Source: Streptomycetaceae bacterium (GTDB taxonomy: Bacteria > Actinomycetota > Actinomycetes > Nanopelagicales > Nanopelagicaceae). Taken from it: a DNA stretch of 48,598 bases. The notes under the pieces were generated by a model. That model had not been told where the DNA came from, did no database searches, and saw only the letters and a list, made by a program, of their open reading frames with translations. The translations under genes and the position numbers were made by a program. Position 1 is the first letter of the stretch; each line of letters starts with the position of its first letter. Location: positions 1 to 48,598 of the forward strand of contig QYPG01000026.1 in assembly GCA_007279945.1 (NCBI GenBank), in the 5' to 3' direction. This document shows positions 16,654-25,284 of this stretch, piece by piece.

Positions 16654-19600
16654 TAGTACTCCACATCTTGTGAACGTCGTCGGATAACAGTGATTTCATC
16701 ACGCTGATTACCAGTTGGTCCTAGGTAATTAAATGCGAATGTCAGCTGTGCATAGCCACCAATAAGGTGCGAGGGTTTTATCATTAAACGTGTCAGTGAG
16801 TTATGAATTCCTCCACGCTTGCCCGAAGTCTCGGCCAAGGGAACATCTACAACTCGATCTTTAGCGTGATACATAAAGACTGTGCCAGCTGGCATACGGT
16901 GCGAAACACATGCACGCGCAACAACTACTCCGTTACGGTTATATGCCTCGATCCATTCGTTGTCTTTGACTCCGATAGTCTCAGCATCCTCAACACTCAT
17001 CCAAATCTCTTGGCCTCCACGTGAAAGTGAGAGCATAAATAGATTGTCTTGGTACTCAGAGTGAATTGACCATTTAGAGTGCGGTGTTAAGTATCGAACC
17101 GTGACCTCTTTTTCAATGCCATCGCCTTGGTTTCCAAAGATGCGATGCATATTTAATGGCGGTCTAAAGATTGGCATCTGCTCGCCGAGCTCACTCATCC
17201 AATCATGATCAATAAAGAAATGCTGTCTGCCCGTCAAGGTGTGCCATGGTTTTAAGCGCTCAACATTTATTGCAAATGCGGTGTATCGCCGGCCGCCATG
17301 TTCAGAGCCTGACCATTCAGGACTTGTGATTACCGGAACAGGCCTGGCCTGAGTATCGGCAAATGTAATTCGCTTACCTTCATTATCTAGAGCTAAGTCA
17401 GTTAGTTGCTGGCCTGTGCGTTTTTCTAACGCCCTAAAGCCTGCAACTGCGATACGCCCATTGGTTGTGCCAGAGAGTGCGAGGATCGTTTCGCAGGCAT
17501 CTACATCGCGAGCAAGTGATGGCCGGCCTTCGGCGATTCCATGAGATATAACGCCATTTTTATGACGTAAAACTTCAATCTCTGGCAGAACACTAACTGG
17601 TACGCCCTTCGTATTAGTGCCCAACTGATCAAGTAAGGGCCCCAGGGCTCCCATTTTTTCACCTAGCTGGGTGTAGTCGCGTTTGACCACAACTAACTTC
17701 GGCATTGTTAGACCAGGAATCGGCTCTATATTTCCATCTTTCCAATCCTCAACAATGCCACTTGGATTTGCCATTGCATCGGGGGTGTCATGTAAAAGTG
17801 GAACAACAACAATGTCTTCACGTTCGCCTAAATGTCCCTTCGAAACTTCGGCAACTTGGCGCCCCAGCATCTGGAAGATGTCGTAGTCGGTCTTTGTCTC
17901 CCATGGTGGATTAATCGCTGGTGTGAATGCGTGAACAAAGGGATGCATGTCAGTACTTGATAGATCGTGTTTTTCATACCACGTGGCCGCCGGTAATAAA
18001 ATATCTCCAAATAATCCAGTACTTGTCATTCTAAAATCGATAGAGACGAGCAAATCCAACTTACCTTCTGGTGCCTCCTCTTGCCACTTCACATCTCGCG
18101 GTCTTGCATCAGGAGCGTTTTCTTCGGCACGTACAGAGTTATCGGTACCCAGTAAATGCTTGAGGAAGTATTCATTACCCTTACTTGAAGAGCCGAGAAT
18201 ATTTGCGCGCCATACAGTTAAGACGCGTGGCCAGTTTTCTGGTGCATCGGGATCTTCTATTGCAAACTTTAGATTTCCATTTTTTAACTCGGTGACGACG
18301 TGAGCTGAAGGCTCTACACCTAGTGCGCGAGCTTCATCAGCTAAATCTAACGAGTTGCGATTAAGCGATGGGTAAGAGGGCATCCAACCCATGCGTGCCG
18401 ACTTTGCCATAACATCAATGGCGCTCATGTTTTCAAAGCGTTTTTCACCAAGAGGTGTTGCAAGGAGCTCTGACTTTAATCCGTCATAGCGCCATTGATC
18501 CGTTGATACATACCAAAAAGCTGTTCCAATCATCTGGCGTGGTGGCCGTGCCCAGTCAGCGCCAAAGGCTAACTGCGCCCATCCAGTTACGGGACGACAC
18601 TTTTCTTGACCTACGTAGTGCGCCCAACCGCCACCGTTAACGCCTTGGCAGCCCGTTAATGTAACTAGGGCTAAGAATGTTCGGTACATAGTGTCAGAGT
18701 GGAACCAGTGATTAGTTCCGGCTCCCAGAAGAATCATTGAACGACCTTCAGATTCATCAGCATTTTGTGCAAACTCTCGCGCAATACGAATCACTTGAGC
18801 TGCCGGAACATTTGTAATCTCTTCTTGCCATGCCGGTGTGTATGGGGTCGTGTCGGTGTAATCAGTTGGCCAATCACCTTCTAGACCTTCGCGACCAACT
18901 CCATATTGAGCCAGCATTAGGTCGAAGACTGTTGTGACTTTTTTATCGCCAATGTGAATAGTTGGAACACCGCGATGGAGTACTCCGCCACTCTCTGATT
19001 CCTTTTGCCCCATGTCAAAGCGTGGAAGCAAAATCGGTGCGGCCGAGGCATCTGATCGCCCATAAACAGTAAGTGAAGGATCAACGCCTTCTAGATCTAA
19101 ATTCCATTTACCCATCGAATCATCGTTGTAGCGATGACCTAATGAGCCGTTAGGGATATATGTGTTGCCGTTTGCAGAATCCAGTACCACGGTCTTGAAC
19201 TTTGAACCCTCCGATGTGTCACCTAGATCTGATGCAACAAGGAACTTATCCGGCACCCAAGCACCATCTTTTTCACGGAGTGAGACTAAATATGGAAGGT
19301 CTGTGAACTTCTTTACATAATCAGTAAATCGTGGAGTTTGTTTGTCAACAAAAAACTCCTTCAAAATAACGTGTCCCATTGCCATGCCAAGTGCGCCATC
19401 TGTGCCTGGATGTGGTGCAACCCATTCATCGGCAAACTTTGTGTTGTCGGCATAATCTGGGCTAATTGCAATTACTTTTTGCCCGCGATAACGAGCTTCA
19501 GTCATGAAGTGAGCGTCGGGTGTGCGTGTTACTGGAACATTTGAGCCCCACATAATTAAGTAAGAAGCATTAAACCAATCGGCAGATTCAGGTACATCAG

Positions 19601-20336
19601 TTTGATCGCCAAAAACTTGAGGTGATGCAACGGGAAGATCGGCATACCAATCATAAAATGAGAGCATCGAGCCGCCCATTAATGAGATGAAGCGAGCACC
19701 TGCTGCATGGGAAGCCATTGACATAGCTGGAATTGGAGAGAAACCAAAGACTCGATCAGGGCCATACTTCTTAATTGTGTGCACGTGTGCAGCTGCAATG
19801 ATTTCAGAGATCTCACCCCACTGTGCACGAACTAATCCACCTTTTCCGCGCGCTTTTTGATACATGCTTCTGCGAATTGGATCATCCATGATGTCGGCCC
19901 ATGCCAATACCGGATCGCCGAGACGTGACTTTGCTTCTCTATACATGTCCAATAGAAGTCCGCGAACATATGGATATCTAATTCGAGTTGGAGAATATGT
20001 GTACCAAGAGAATGCAGCTCCGCGAGGACATCCACGTGGCTCATACTCGGGTGAATCTGGACCAACGGATGGATAGTCAGTTTGTTGTGACTCCCACGTG
20101 ATGATTCCATCTTTTACATAAACTTTCCATGAGCAAGACCCCGTGCAGTTAACGCCATGTGTGGAACGAACTACTTTGTCATGGCTCCATCGATCACGAT
20201 AGAAATCATCACCCTCGCGACCACCACTCTTTGTGATTGATCGAAGATCATCGGAGACAACTCCCTTAGAAAAATATCTTCCAAGTTTGACAAGTGATTC
20301 TTCGATATCTATTTCAGAGAATTTATCGCGTTTCAT
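16653..20336 (-). CDS. narG: Respiratory nitrate reductase alpha subunit (molybdopterin)
   Basis: This 1227-aa catalytic subunit of membrane-bound nitrate reductase reduces nitrate to nitrite with bis-MGD molybdenum. The FS0 cluster ligands are H60, C64, C68 and C103, with the same spacing as E. coli NarG (H-x3-C-x3-C-x34-C). The Mo-ligand region SFYDWYADLPVASP is present, with the Asp in YADLP the expected ligand. I start at ATG 20336 (MKRDKFSEID); the open frame reaches a TTG at 20369, but that TTG overlaps a good -10 box. Cofactor synthesis genes and a nitrite reductase are absent from the window, so the fate of nitrite is unknown. Confidence 0.97.
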   Translation of the reverse strand: MKRDKFSEIDIEESLVKLGRYFSKGVVSDDLRSITKSGGREGDDFYRDRWSHDKVVRSTHGVNCTGSCSWKVYVKDGIITWESQQTDYPSVGPDSPEYEPRGCPRGAAFSWYTYSPTRIRYPYVRGLLLDMYREAKSRLGDPVLAWADIMDDPIRRSMYQKARGKGGLVRAQWGEISEIIAAAHVHTIKKYGPDRVFGFSPIPAMSMASHAAGARFISLMGGSMLSFYDWYADLPVASPQVFGDQTDVPESADWFNASYLIMWGSNVPVTRTPDAHFMTEARYRGQKVIAISPDYADNTKFADEWVAPHPGTDGALGMAMGHVILKEFFVDKQTPRFTDYVKKFTDLPYLVSLREKDGAWVPDKFLVASDLGDTSEGSKFKTVVLDSANGNTYIPNGSLGHRYNDDSMGKWNLDLEGVDPSLTVYGRSDASAAPILLPRFDMGQKESESGGVLHRGVPTIHIGDKKVTTVFDLMLAQYGVGREGLEGDWPTDYTDTTPYTPAWQEEITNVPAAQVIRIAREFAQNADESEGRSMILLGAGTNHWFHSDTMYRTFLALVTLTGCQGVNGGGWAHYVGQEKCRPVTGWAQLAFGADWARPPRQMIGTAFWYVSTDQWRYDGLKSELLATPLGEKRFENMSAIDVMAKSARMGWMPSYPSLNRNSLDLADEARALGVEPSAHVVTELKNGNLKFAIEDPDAPENWPRVLTVWRANILGSSSKGNEYFLKHLLGTDNSVRAEENAPDARPRDVKWQEEAPEGKLDLLVSIDFRMTSTGLFGDILLPAATWYEKHDLSSTDMHPFVHAFTPAINPPWETKTDYDIFQMLGRQVAEVSKGHLGEREDIVVVPLLHDTPDAMANPSGIVEDWKDGNIEPIPGLTMPKLVVVKRDYTQLGEKMGALGPLLDQLGTNTKGVPVSVLPEIEVLRHKNGVISHGIAEGRPSLARDVDACETILALSGTTNGRIAVAGFRALEKRTGQQLTDLALDNEGKRITFADTQARPVPVITSPEWSGSEHGGRRYTAFAINVERLKPWHTLTGRQHFFIDHDWMSELGEQMPIFRPPLNMHRIFGNQGDGIEKEVTVRYLTPHSKWSIHSEYQDNLFMLSLSRGGQEIWMSVEDAETIGVKDNEWIEAYNRNGVVVARACVSHRMPAGTVFMYHAKDRVVDVPLAETSGKRGGIHNSLTRLMIKPSHLIGGYAQLTFAFNYLGPTGNQRDEITVIRRRSQDVEY

Positions 20337-20367
20337 GTGCTCAGTCTCTCGCGCATGCCTGCTCGTC

Positions 20368-20395
20368 AATATAGGTACAAAGACCCTATTTTCAA
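20368..20395 (-). promoter_or_regulatory. Candidate narG promoter
   Basis: Leftward TTGAAA (20395-20390) and TATATT (20373-20368) are separated by 16 bp, with the narG ATG at 20336. The spacer contains an imperfect dyad (20372-20388). Confidence 0.5.
20372..20388. promoter_or_regulatory. Imperfect dyad in the narG-narK intergenic region, possible DosR-like box
   Basis: Read leftward, TAGGGTCTTTGTACCTA has symmetric ends (TAGG/CCTA) and a GGG-x-CTTT half resembling the DosR box half-site. A DosR-like regulator is encoded 4 kb away. Only about 9 of 14 core positions match the consensus as I recall it, so this is weak. Confidence 0.28.
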
Positions 20396-20446
20396 TGGTC
20401 GTAATAGAGCACTGTTTGCTTAGGATGTGCGCAATAAGGAGAATTC

Positions 20447-21763
20447 ATGTCACAACGTAATGGTTCAGGGCGAGTGCTAGCACTTTCAACATTCGCATTT
20501 ACTTTGATGTTTGCAGTGTGGTTAATGTTCGGAGTTCTTGGTATTCCGATTCAAAAAGAGTTCGGAATTTCAGACTCACAACTTGCTTGGCTATCATCAG
20601 TTGCAATCCTTAACGGCTCAATCTGGCGATTGCTTTTAGGTGTTCTTGCAGATCGAATTGGTGGAAAAAAAGTAACAGTAGTTATGTTGCTCGTTACCTC
20701 AATTCCTGCATACCTTTTGGCACATCTCGAACTCACTTACACATGGTTGCTCGTTTTAGCTTTCTTTGTTGGCTTTGCGGGAAATCTATTTAGCGTTGGA
20801 ATTGCATGGAACTCTCACTGGTTTGATCGCAGTCGCCAAGGCTTTGCCCTGGGTGTTTTTGGCGCAGGAAATGTTGGGGCATCTGCAACAAAATTCATTG
20901 GTCCAGCGGTAATCGCTAGCACAATTGGCGGATCCTACTTAGGTGGAATCATCCCTGGCGGATGGCGCTTTGTTCCAGCACTGTATTCAGTCCTTCTTGT
21001 AATTACCGCATTTGCAATCCTATTTTTCACACCTGCAGACTCTGAGAATTTGCAAACCTCTAGACCTCTACGTCAGATGTTTGCACCTTTGCGGTATCTA
21101 CAGGTGTGGAGATTTAGTTTCTACTATGTTGTCGTCTTCGGTGCTTATGTTGCACTGGCTTCATGGATGCCAAAATACTATGTCTCAGTTTATAACTTGA
21201 ACTTACATGATGCAGCCCTTTTAACTGCTCTTTTCATTTTCCCTGCATCCTTACTTCGGCCACTCGGTGGATACATTTCCGACAAGATCGGGGCGCGTCG
21301 TTTAATGTACGCAACATTTATCACAATGCTCATTGCACTGCTTTTTCTAGCAGCACCATTTGGATACATTGTTTTGAATACACCAACAGGCAGTAAGAAT
21401 GTTTTACCGTATCACTTAGGTGTAATGCCTTTTACGGCTCTCTTATTCATTGTTGGCTGCTCAATGGGAATTGGTAAGGCCGCCGTTTTTAAGCACATCC
21501 CTGAATATTTCCCCAACGATGTTGGCGCAGTTGGTGGCTTGGTGGGAACGCTCGGCGCACTGGGCGGATTCTTATTGCCTCCACTTTTCGTCTCAGTTAA
21601 AGATTGGACTGGACTGCCTCAATCCACCTTCGTTGTACTTTTTCTGTTGACTTTGGCAGCAACGATCTGGATGCACGTTGTAGTTGTAAGAGTACTTAAT
21701 CAAGCTAACCCATCCCTCAAGCATCAAATCGATTATCTACGCCCACAAATGAATGGAGATTAA
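20447..21763 (+). CDS. narK: Nitrate/nitrite MFS transporter, NarK1-like
   Basis: This 438-aa protein of the NNP branch of the major facilitator superfamily has about 12 membrane segments. The nitrate signature region reads FAGNLFSVGIAWNSHWF followed by GVFGAGNVGASATKF, and the inter-helix motif GVLADRIGGKK is present. The lack of the FFP-QG form found in its neighbour suggests the NarK1 (nitrate-proton symport) type. AAGGAGAATTC precedes the ATG. It diverges from narG over a 110-bp gap, with a TAGGAT -10 hexamer at 20421-20426 but a poor -35, which would fit activator-dependent transcription. The subtype is an inference. Confidence 0.9.
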   Translation: MSQRNGSGRVLALSTFAFTLMFAVWLMFGVLGIPIQKEFGISDSQLAWLSSVAILNGSIWRLLLGVLADRIGGKKVTVVMLLVTSIPAYLLAHLELTYTWLLVLAFFVGFAGNLFSVGIAWNSHWFDRSRQGFALGVFGAGNVGASATKFIGPAVIASTIGGSYLGGIIPGGWRFVPALYSVLLVITAFAILFFTPADSENLQTSRPLRQMFAPLRYLQVWRFSFYYVVVFGAYVALASWMPKYYVSVYNLNLHDAALLTALFIFPASLLRPLGGYISDKIGARRLMYATFITMLIALLFLAAPFGYIVLNTPTGSKNVLPYHLGVMPFTALLFIVGCSMGIGKAAVFKHIPEYFPNDVGAVGGLVGTLGALGGFLLPPLFVSVKDWTGLPQSTFVVLFLLTLAATIWMHVVVVRVLNQANPSLKHQIDYLRPQMNGD

Positions 21764-21764
21764 A

Positions 21765-23093
21765 ATGTCTACACAGAAGGTTAAATCCTCAGAGTGGTTG
21801 GAATCTTGGGATCCCAACGCTGAAGGTAAGTGGGAGTCCACAATTGCTTGGAAGACCTTATGGGTAACAACGTATGCGCTAACCCTTGGCTTCATGAGTT
21901 GGTTCTTAGTGTCAGCCCTTGCGCCAAAGCTCAATAACTTAGGCTTTGATCTATCGAAAAAAGAGCTCTACTGGCTAGCTGCAATGCCAGGCCTTGCAGG
22001 TGGAGGACTACGTTTAATCTGGATGTTCCTCCCCCCAATTCTTGGAACCCGCAAATTAGTAACGTACTCAACGTCGCTACTTCTACTGCCACTTATCGGT
22101 TGGTCGTTTGCGGTGCGCTCACCTTCAACACCTTATTTTGCTCTGCTCATTCTTGCCTTCTTCTCTGGAATCGGTGGCGGTGTTTTCTCTGGGTTTATGC
22201 CAAGTACGTCCTACTTCTTCCCTAAATCAAAACAGGGACTAGCTCTTGGAATTCAAGCCGGCGTTGGCAACTTTGGAGTAAGTATTATTCAATTCTTTAC
22301 GCCAATTATCGTAGGCTCAGCAATGTTTGGTGCAACCCTTGGTGCTCCACAACATTTCGTAGACAAAGTTAAAGGCATTGATAAATCTGTGTGGTATCAA
22401 AATGCTGGTCTTGTCTGGGTGCCTTTTGTAATTATTTCAGTCATACTTTCATGGGTCTTTTTAAAGAGCGTGCCGGTGACTTCTCGGGGTGTCAAAGATC
22501 AACTAGATATTTTCAACAATAAGCACACCTGGTTAATGACCGTTCTTTACTTTATGACTTTTGGAACTTTCTCAGGCTTTTCAGCTCAATTTGGTTTATT
22601 AATCAAGAACCTCTTCGGTGAATTCGCTAATGCGCCGGATCCAGTTAAATATGCATTCTTCGGCCCTCTTGTAGGTTCGGCGGCTCGCGTAATCAGCGGA
22701 CCGATTGCAGATCGCTTAGGTGGAGGAATTCTTACCTTCTTCTCGGGAATCGGTATTGCCGCATCGGCAATCTTTACATCGACTCAATTAACACCCGGTA
22801 GCAGCGATGACTTTATGAAGTTCTTCTGGGGCATGATGGCCATCTTCTTCTTTGCTGGAGTTGGAAATGCAAGTACTTTCAAACAGATGCCAATGATCTT
22901 TGAGCCTCGTCAAGCAGGAAGTGTTATTGGGTGGACGGGTGCCATCGCAGCTTTTGGTCCCTTCATCTTTGGAGTTCTGCTCTCAATGATGGCTCCTGCG
23001 GGCTTTTTCCAAGGGGTCGCACTCTTTGCTGTAGTCGGCACATGCATCGCCTGGTGGTTCTATACGCGCAAAGAGGCTGAGGCGCGAAGCTAA
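21765..23093 (+). CDS. narK: Nitrate/nitrite MFS transporter, NarK2-like
   Basis: This second NNP transporter is 442 aa from ATG 21765, chosen because GGAG lies 6 nt upstream; an earlier ATG at 21753 would overlap the previous gene and its own ribosome site. The signature region GFMPSTSYFFPKSKQG then GIQAGVGNFGVS matches the E. coli NarK/NarU type, usually a nitrate/nitrite antiporter. The first cytoplasmic motif region is short and the N-terminus is hydrophilic (about 40 aa). With the preceding NarK1-like gene it forms a symporter plus antiporter pair, which in some bacteria is a single fused protein. It is followed 36 bp later by the sensor kinase. Confidence 0.9.
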   Translation: MSTQKVKSSEWLESWDPNAEGKWESTIAWKTLWVTTYALTLGFMSWFLVSALAPKLNNLGFDLSKKELYWLAAMPGLAGGGLRLIWMFLPPILGTRKLVTYSTSLLLLPLIGWSFAVRSPSTPYFALLILAFFSGIGGGVFSGFMPSTSYFFPKSKQGLALGIQAGVGNFGVSIIQFFTPIIVGSAMFGATLGAPQHFVDKVKGIDKSVWYQNAGLVWVPFVIISVILSWVFLKSVPVTSRGVKDQLDIFNNKHTWLMTVLYFMTFGTFSGFSAQFGLLIKNLFGEFANAPDPVKYAFFGPLVGSAARVISGPIADRLGGGILTFFSGIGIAASAIFTSTQLTPGSSDDFMKFFWGMMAIFFFAGVGNASTFKQMPMIFEPRQAGSVIGWTGAIAAFGPFIFGVLLSMMAPAGFFQGVALFAVVGTCIAWWFYTRKEAEARS

Positions 23094-23129
23094 CTCGTCA
23101 TTCCGGGTGATATTCGGCAGACTCACGTC

Positions 23130-24233
23130 ATGGATGTCACCCGGCTTAGCGCACTCTCCGATGCTGTTATGGATGTCGCTAAGGGCGAAGACTTAAAGAC
23201 TTCACTCAAGCGGCTCATTCATAACGCTGTTCTCATTACCGACTGCACTTATGGTGCTCTTGGTTCAATTACTCCTGATGGCACACTTGAGGATTTCACA
23301 TACGTAGGCATGAGTGATGAAACTGCCGATGAGATAAATACTTTTCCTGAAGGTAAGGGCCTTCTTGGCCACTTACTTAAATTTCCAGCACCACTTCGTG
23401 TGTCAGTTATTCAAGATCACCCATCCTCGGTTGGTTTTCCCAAGGGACACCCTTCCATGTCGGGTTTTTTAGGTGTTCCGATTCGCATTCGTGAGGAGCT
23501 GTACGGCAGTATTTATTTGACTCAAAAACGCAATGGTGAAGATTTCACGCAAGAAGATGAAGAGCTTGTTGTCGTTTTAGCATCTGCCGCTGGAATCGCA
23601 ATTGATAGCTACCGGGGGCACATTGCACGTAATCAAGTAGGAGTTCTGGCTGAACGGGAACGTATTGCTCGTGACTTACATGATTTAGTTATTCAGCAAC
23701 TATTTGCATCTGGAATATCCCTGCAATCAATTGCCGCCGATGCATCTATCCCAGTGCAATCACTAGCAAAGATTAACGATATTTTAGAAAATCTAGATTC
23801 AACGGTTCAGCAGATTAGAACGACTATCTTTGCCCTTCACAATGACCACCCAATTCAGAATGTCCGCACATTAGTCCTTGGCGAAATTGCATCTCTGTCC
23901 TCAATCGCTGGCTTCCAAGTGACACACTCGTATATAGGACCAGTAGATACAGTCATTAACCCAGATCTTGCACGAGAAGTGATTCCAGTCATTCGCGAAC
24001 TTGTCACTAACGCGATTCGCCACGCAGAGGCAACTTCTATCGATTTAGTAGTAATGGCCAATCAAACATACTGTGAAATTAGAGTCGTTGATAATGGCAA
24101 AGGTTATGTACCTAGTGAGCGAAAGAGTGGTCTTCTCAACCTTGAGCAACGCGCATTGGCCAGAGGTGGAGAGTTTGAAATTACTAAAGATGGCTCATCG
24201 GGCACCCGAGCGATGTGGCGTGGAAGTCTTTAA
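23130..24233 (+). CDS. GAF-domain sensor histidine kinase, DosS/DevS-like
   Basis: This 367-aa soluble kinase has one GAF domain (about 20-160), a HisKA_3 dimerisation helix (ERIARDLHDLVIQQLF, phospho-acceptor H184) and a HATPase domain (N294 in the N-box, DNGKGY at 321-326). The GAF domain resembles mycobacterial DosS GAF-A. H107 (GHPSM) and Y129 (SIYLT) lie 22 residues apart, matching the proximal heme His149 and Tyr171 of DosS, so it may bind heme and sense O2, NO or redox. DosS has two GAF domains; this has one. It follows narK2 by 36 bp and converges with a DosR-like regulator, overlapping it by 4 bp. No clear ribosome site was seen. Confidence 0.88.
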   Translation: MDVTRLSALSDAVMDVAKGEDLKTSLKRLIHNAVLITDCTYGALGSITPDGTLEDFTYVGMSDETADEINTFPEGKGLLGHLLKFPAPLRVSVIQDHPSSVGFPKGHPSMSGFLGVPIRIREELYGSIYLTQKRNGEDFTQEDEELVVVLASAAGIAIDSYRGHIARNQVGVLAERERIARDLHDLVIQQLFASGISLQSIAADASIPVQSLAKINDILENLDSTVQQIRTTIFALHNDHPIQNVRTLVLGEIASLSSIAGFQVTHSYIGPVDTVINPDLAREVIPVIRELVTNAIRHAEATSIDLVVMANQTYCEIRVVDNGKGYVPSERKSGLLNLEQRALARGGEFEITKDGSSGTRAMWRGSL

Positions 24234-24871
24234 CTTCTGCCAACGCTTAAACGAACCGCCATTGCAGCAGCCTGTGTTCGACGCTCCAAACCTAGTTTTC
24301 TTAGAAGAGACGAGACGTAGTTCTTAACAGTCTTTTCAGCCAAGAACATATTCTTTGCAATCTCCCGGTTAGTCATTCCCTCACCGATGAACTCAAGAAC
24401 TCGCTGTTCCTGATCGGTGAGCTCATAAATCTCACTTGCTGGATTCTTGTTTTCGCGAAGGCGATTAGTAACTGAAGAGATTAACTTCGTATCGAGGAAA
24501 CTTTCGCCAGATGCAACTTTACGAATAGATGCAAGAAGTTCAAGGTTCTTAATATCCTTAATCAGGTAGCCAGAGGCACCGCCAAGGACTGCACCAAGAA
24601 GAGCCTCATCATCTTGAAAGGACGTCAGCATTAAAACCTTTACTTTGGAATTAATAGAGATTAACTCTCTACATAACTCAATTCCATTTCCATCGGGAAG
24701 CCGCACGTCTAATACTGCAATATCGGCATCTACTGTCACAAAATGAAAAAGTGCGTCAGCAACATTTGCCGCACTGCCCACAACGGATAAGTCAGCTTCG
24801 GCATCAATGAGATCAATTAAGCCCTTTCGAACCAGCTCATGATCATCGACTACAAATACTTTAGTTGGCAC
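24230..24871 (-). CDS. NarL/DosR-like response regulator
   Basis: This 213-aa regulator has a receiver domain (D9/D10 acidic pair, phospho-acceptor D55, T83, K105) and a LuxR-type HTH (about 148-213). The recognition-helix region KTVKNYVSSLLRKLG is almost the same as the mycobacterial DosR sequence I recall, so a similar DNA site is plausible. It is the likely partner of the convergent DosS-like kinase, with which it overlaps by 4 bp. It starts inside the end of the DUF2249 gene (11-bp overlap), so it is translated from that mRNA. Its likely targets are the nar genes; this is inferred from position. Confidence 0.92.
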   Translation of the reverse strand: MPTKVFVVDDHELVRKGLIDLIDAEADLSVVGSAANVADALFHFVTVDADIAVLDVRLPDGNGIELCRELISINSKVKVLMLTSFQDDEALLGAVLGGASGYLIKDIKNLELLASIRKVASGESFLDTKLISSVTNRLRENKNPASEIYELTDQEQRVLEFIGEGMTNREIAKNMFLAEKTVKNYVSSLLRKLGLERRTQAAAMAVRLSVGRS

Positions 24872-25187
24872 GGCTAACTTCTACCGTGCTTCGGATAAAT
24901 TCAATGTGCCACTTATCGGGACCCTCATCGAGAAAGTTGACCGAATAAGCACCTGGGTGCATCTTTTCAATCTGGGCTAAGAGCGGAATTGGCTTGTGGG
25001 GTGCAACTAAAACCATTCCTTCTCCAACCTTGAGTGATTCAAGGGCACCGAAAATTGCTGGGTGACGAATCTCGTGAGGAATAAGCGTTGCATCGAGCTC
25101 TGGGTATGTCGATGAACTCTCTTCACCGCAACGACATGAATGAGATCCTGCATTTTCTGGAGCCTGAGTGATTGAGATAATTTCCAT
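24861..25187 (-). CDS. DUF2249 domain protein
   Basis: This 108-aa protein contains a DUF2249 domain (LDATLIPHEIRHPAIFGALE, then GEGMVLVAPHKPIPLLAQI), a small TusA-like fold often found beside nitrate, nitrite or NO metabolism genes. The biochemical role is not established. An N-terminal CRC motif (C18, C20; SHSCRCGEES) and a His near it could bind metal, an inference. The ATG is preceded by TAGGGT with 6 nt between, so a leaderless mRNA is likely. It is cotranscribed with, and overlaps, the response regulator. Confidence 0.8.
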   Translation of the reverse strand: MEIISITQAPENAGSHSCRCGEESSSTYPELDATLIPHEIRHPAIFGALESLKVGEGMVLVAPHKPIPLLAQIEKMHPGAYSVNFLDEGPDKWHIEFIRSTVEVSRAN

Positions 25188-25193
25188 GGGGTA

Positions 25194-25199
25194 ACCCTA
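25194..25199 (-). promoter_or_regulatory. -10 box for the DUF2249-response regulator operon
   Basis: TAGGGT read leftward, 6 nt before ATG 25187. No good -35 was found 16-18 bp upstream, which fits an activated promoter. Confidence 0.45.
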
Positions 25200-25250
25200 C
25201 CTTTGCTATAAAAAAGCTCAGCACTATCTCTGCAGTTATGTGAGTGCAAC

Positions 25251-25277
25251 CTCTCATGCAAGAACTAGTTATGAGAG
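25251..25277. other. Hairpin-forming inverted repeat after the aldehyde dehydrogenase operon
   Basis: CTCTCAT (25251-25257) pairs with ATGAGAG (25271-25277) around a 13-nt loop that includes AACTAGTT. No T-run follows on the leftward strand, so it may be a weak terminator, an mRNA end stabiliser, or an operator for the DUF2249 promoter. Confidence 0.35.
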
Positions 25278-25284
25278 TGAGTAT

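Noticed and set aside
20337-20369. TTG start for narG at 20369
   Set aside because: The TTG lies within a -10 box and would be at or upstream of the transcript start; ATG 20336 is better.
20447-23093. Recent tandem duplication of narK
   Set aside because: The two proteins differ in signature motifs and N-termini and look like old NarK1/NarK2 subtypes rather than a recent copy.
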